Assembly: GCA_046565505.1 (NCBI GenBank)
Contig: JBKHYJ010000061.1
Location: forward strand, 124,001 to 188,000
Origin: JBKHYJ01 sp046565505
GTDB taxonomy: Bacteria > Acidobacteriota > Blastocatellia > UBA7656
DNA length: 64,000 nt
Direction of reading: 5' to 3'
Part shown: one piece after another, positions 62,585-64,000 of the stretch
Layout of the letters: every line of letters begins with the position of its first letter
How positions within the stretch are numbered: position 1 is the first letter of the stretch
Translations under genes and position numbers: made by a program
The notes under the pieces: generated by a model
The model's database searches: none
Seen by the model: the letters and a program-made list of their open reading frames with translations, nothing else
Told to the model about the DNA's origin: nothing

Positions 62585-63948
62585 CGCTTCTCATTGGCGG
62601 GCCGGATGTAGAGGACGGCGGCGTTCGCCATATCGAAATACCTGCGCGCGGCGTCGCGCACCTGCGCGGGCGTGACCGCGAGGTATCGGTCCAGCTCTGT
62701 GTTGATGAGCGATGGGTCGCCATCAAACATCGTGAACTCCGCGAGCGCGAGCGCGCGGCCGAGCGGCGTCTGTAGGCTCGTATACTCGCCATCGCCGCCG
62801 CCAATAAACTGCCCGAGGCGGTATTGATTCTTTACCTTGGTCAGCTCGTCAACGCCGACCCCTCCATTTTTCACGCGCTCTATCTCGGCCTCTACGATGG
62901 CCTGAACCTGTTCGCCCCTCACGCCGGGCCTATGTATCGAAAACATGGCGGCCTGCCCCGGCCCGCGCCGCTCTTCGAGCGTGCCGGAAACTTCTAACGA
63001 CACGGCCGTATCCTTGGTCAGCTTTTGGTAGAGCCGTGCGCTCTCGCCATCAAACAAGATCGACTTCAACAACGCGACCGGGTAAAAATCCGGCGTCCGC
63101 CGCGCGGGTATTTTCCAGGCGATGGCAATCGCCGGCATCTCGGCGTGCGCGTCGGCGGCGACGGCCTTGCGCCTGACGACCCCCGCGGGTTCGGCGACAT
63201 CGACCGGGGGCGGCGACTTCTGCCGGGGTATCGAGCCGAAATACTTGCGCACGAGCGATTCGGCCTGCCCGGCCTCTATGTCGCCCGCGATTGCGAGCAC
63301 GGCGTTATTGGGCGCGTAGTAAGTGTCGAAAAAATTCTTAACGTCAGCTATGCTCGCGGCGTCGAGGTCCTCCATCGAGCCGATGCCGGAATGCGCGTTA
63401 GCCCAATTACTGAAGACCATCTCGTCCATTTTTATGAGCGCGGGCCAGTACGGCTGGTTGTCATAGCTCAACCGCTTCTCCTCCTTGACCGCCTCCTGCT
63501 GATTCTTCAGGTTCTCGGGAGTGATTCTTAAGGACCGCATGCGGTCGCTCTCAAGCCACAGCGCAAGCTCTAGCCTGTTCGACGGCAGGAATTCATAGTA
63601 GTTGGTGAAGTCGGAGTGAGTGGACCCCTGCATTATTCCGCCGTTAGCCTCTATGAACTTGAAGTGCTCGGCCTTGCCGACGTTTTCGGAGCCTTGAAAC
63701 ATCATGTGCTCGAAGAGGTGGGCGAACCCGGAGCGGCCGGGCGCTTCGTTGCGCGAGCCTACGTCATAGTAGATTGCGACGGCGACGACCGGCGCGGCGT
63801 GGTCCTCCGAGAGCACCACGCGCAGCCCGTTGTCCAGTTGAAACTGTGTGAACGGGACTTTGAACGACTGCGCCCGCCCGCGCGGCGAGCCCGCGCCCGG
63901 GGCTAAAGCGATCAGCAGCGCGGCGATAATAACTCTTCTCATAGCCAT
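62581..63948 (-). CDS. M16-family zinc peptidase, catalytic
   Basis: 455 residues, insulinase-like. A signal peptide (MAMRRVIIAALLIALAPG) is followed by RSGFAHLFEHMMFQGSENVG with HxxEH, and the further Glu in the YEFLPSNRLELALWLESDRM region. Zinc-dependent peptide cleavage, periplasmic or membrane-bound. It is the first gene of a two-gene operon with the non-catalytic partner, like the alpha/beta pair of processing peptidases. Confidence 0.93.
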   Translation of the reverse strand: MAMRRVIIAALLIALAPGAGSPRGRAQSFKVPFTQFQLDNGLRVVLSEDHAAPVVAVAIYYDVGSRNEAPGRSGFAHLFEHMMFQGSENVGKAEHFKFIEANGGIMQGSTHSDFTNYYEFLPSNRLELALWLESDRMRSLRITPENLKNQQEAVKEEKRLSYDNQPYWPALIKMDEMVFSNWANAHSGIGSMEDLDAASIADVKNFFDTYYAPNNAVLAIAGDIEAGQAESLVRKYFGSIPRQKSPPPVDVAEPAGVVRRKAVAADAHAEMPAIAIAWKIPARRTPDFYPVALLKSILFDGESARLYQKLTKDTAVSLEVSGTLEERRGPGQAAMFSIHRPGVRGEQVQAIVEAEIERVKNGGVGVDELTKVKNQYRLGQFIGGGDGEYTSLQTPLGRALALAEFTMFDGDPSLINTELDRYLAVTPAQVRDAARRYFDMANAAVLYIRPANEKR

Positions 63949-63965
63949 TACATTTTTCGCGGGAG

Positions 63966-63986
63966 ACCGCCCTTGTAGGGCGATCT
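63966..63986. other. small hairpin near the window end
   Basis: AGA-C-CGCCCT and AGGGCG-A-TCT form a 9-bp stem with one internal mismatch and loop TGT, 17 bases upstream of the M16 start. Nature unclear. Confidence 0.3.
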
Positions 63987-64000
63987 CTGTTAGTCTATGC

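Noticed and set aside
1..64000. CRISPR arrays, transposases, phage genes, tRNA or rRNA genes
   Set aside because: Looked for direct repeats with spacers, inverted-repeat-flanked transposase frames, integrases and cloverleaf arms; none found.

Overview
This window is one contiguous stretch of GC-rich bacterial chromosome. The gene set points to Acidobacteriota, perhaps class Blastocatellia: an Oar-like TonB-dependent receptor with an N-terminal carboxypeptidase-type domain, a LysW carrier protein, a DUF3857 remnant, a DUF5678 protein, a WD40/TPR protein, GMC oxidoreductases with a cysteine cluster, and DUF1385 next to prfA-prmC. The assignment rests on gene families and style; no rRNA marker is present. 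I found no tRNA, rRNA, CRISPR array, transposase or prophage gene.

Left part (1-29 kb), mostly housekeeping and metabolism in short operons: galE (cut by the window edge), an SH3-like secreted protein, lysW, a YkgJ-type protein, rsmB and a threonine-dehydratase-like enzyme. Next come a UBP-type zinc finger, a pirin, a DUF5678 protein and recF-gyrB on the minus strand. A small gene, a Gfo/Idh/MocA oxidoreductase and a GH20 hexosaminidase form a likely amino-sugar unit. Then an Ala-rich histone-H1-like protein, a second threonine-dehydratase-like enzyme, a broken DUF3857 gene, a ROK kinase, an acyl desaturase, a UvrD-type helicase, an HD-GYP protein fused to a methyltransferase-like domain, psd-pssA for phosphatidylethanolamine, and an MFS exporter.

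Middle part (29.6-38.5 kb), a translation cluster on the plus strand: rplM-rpsI, rpsB-tsf-pyrH-frr, rpmE, DUF1385, prfA, prmC. It starts at a clear TTGACA-N17-TATTCT promoter. Its gaps carry an unusual series of degenerate 7-base repeats, often as facing arms, and one long nested hairpin behind rpmE.

Right part (38.6-64 kb), envelope and accessory functions: a TonB-C domain protein, a secreted propeller-like protein, a TPR-WD40 protein, a GT9-like glycosyltransferase with a PfkB kinase, the large TonB-dependent receptor, a small secreted protein and an ATP-grasp ligase. These are followed by an isoprenylcysteine methyltransferase-like membrane protein, a nucleoside-permease-type MFS protein with an LLM oxidoreductase, two GMC oxidoreductases around a Tat-exported sugar isomerase, and a catalytic/non-catalytic pair of M16 peptidases.

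The most unusual items are the heptad-repeat family, the nested hairpin after rpmE, the HD-GYP/methyltransferase-like fusion with an apparently dead catalytic motif, the LysW with a variant C-terminus, and the long tail on ribosomal protein S2.
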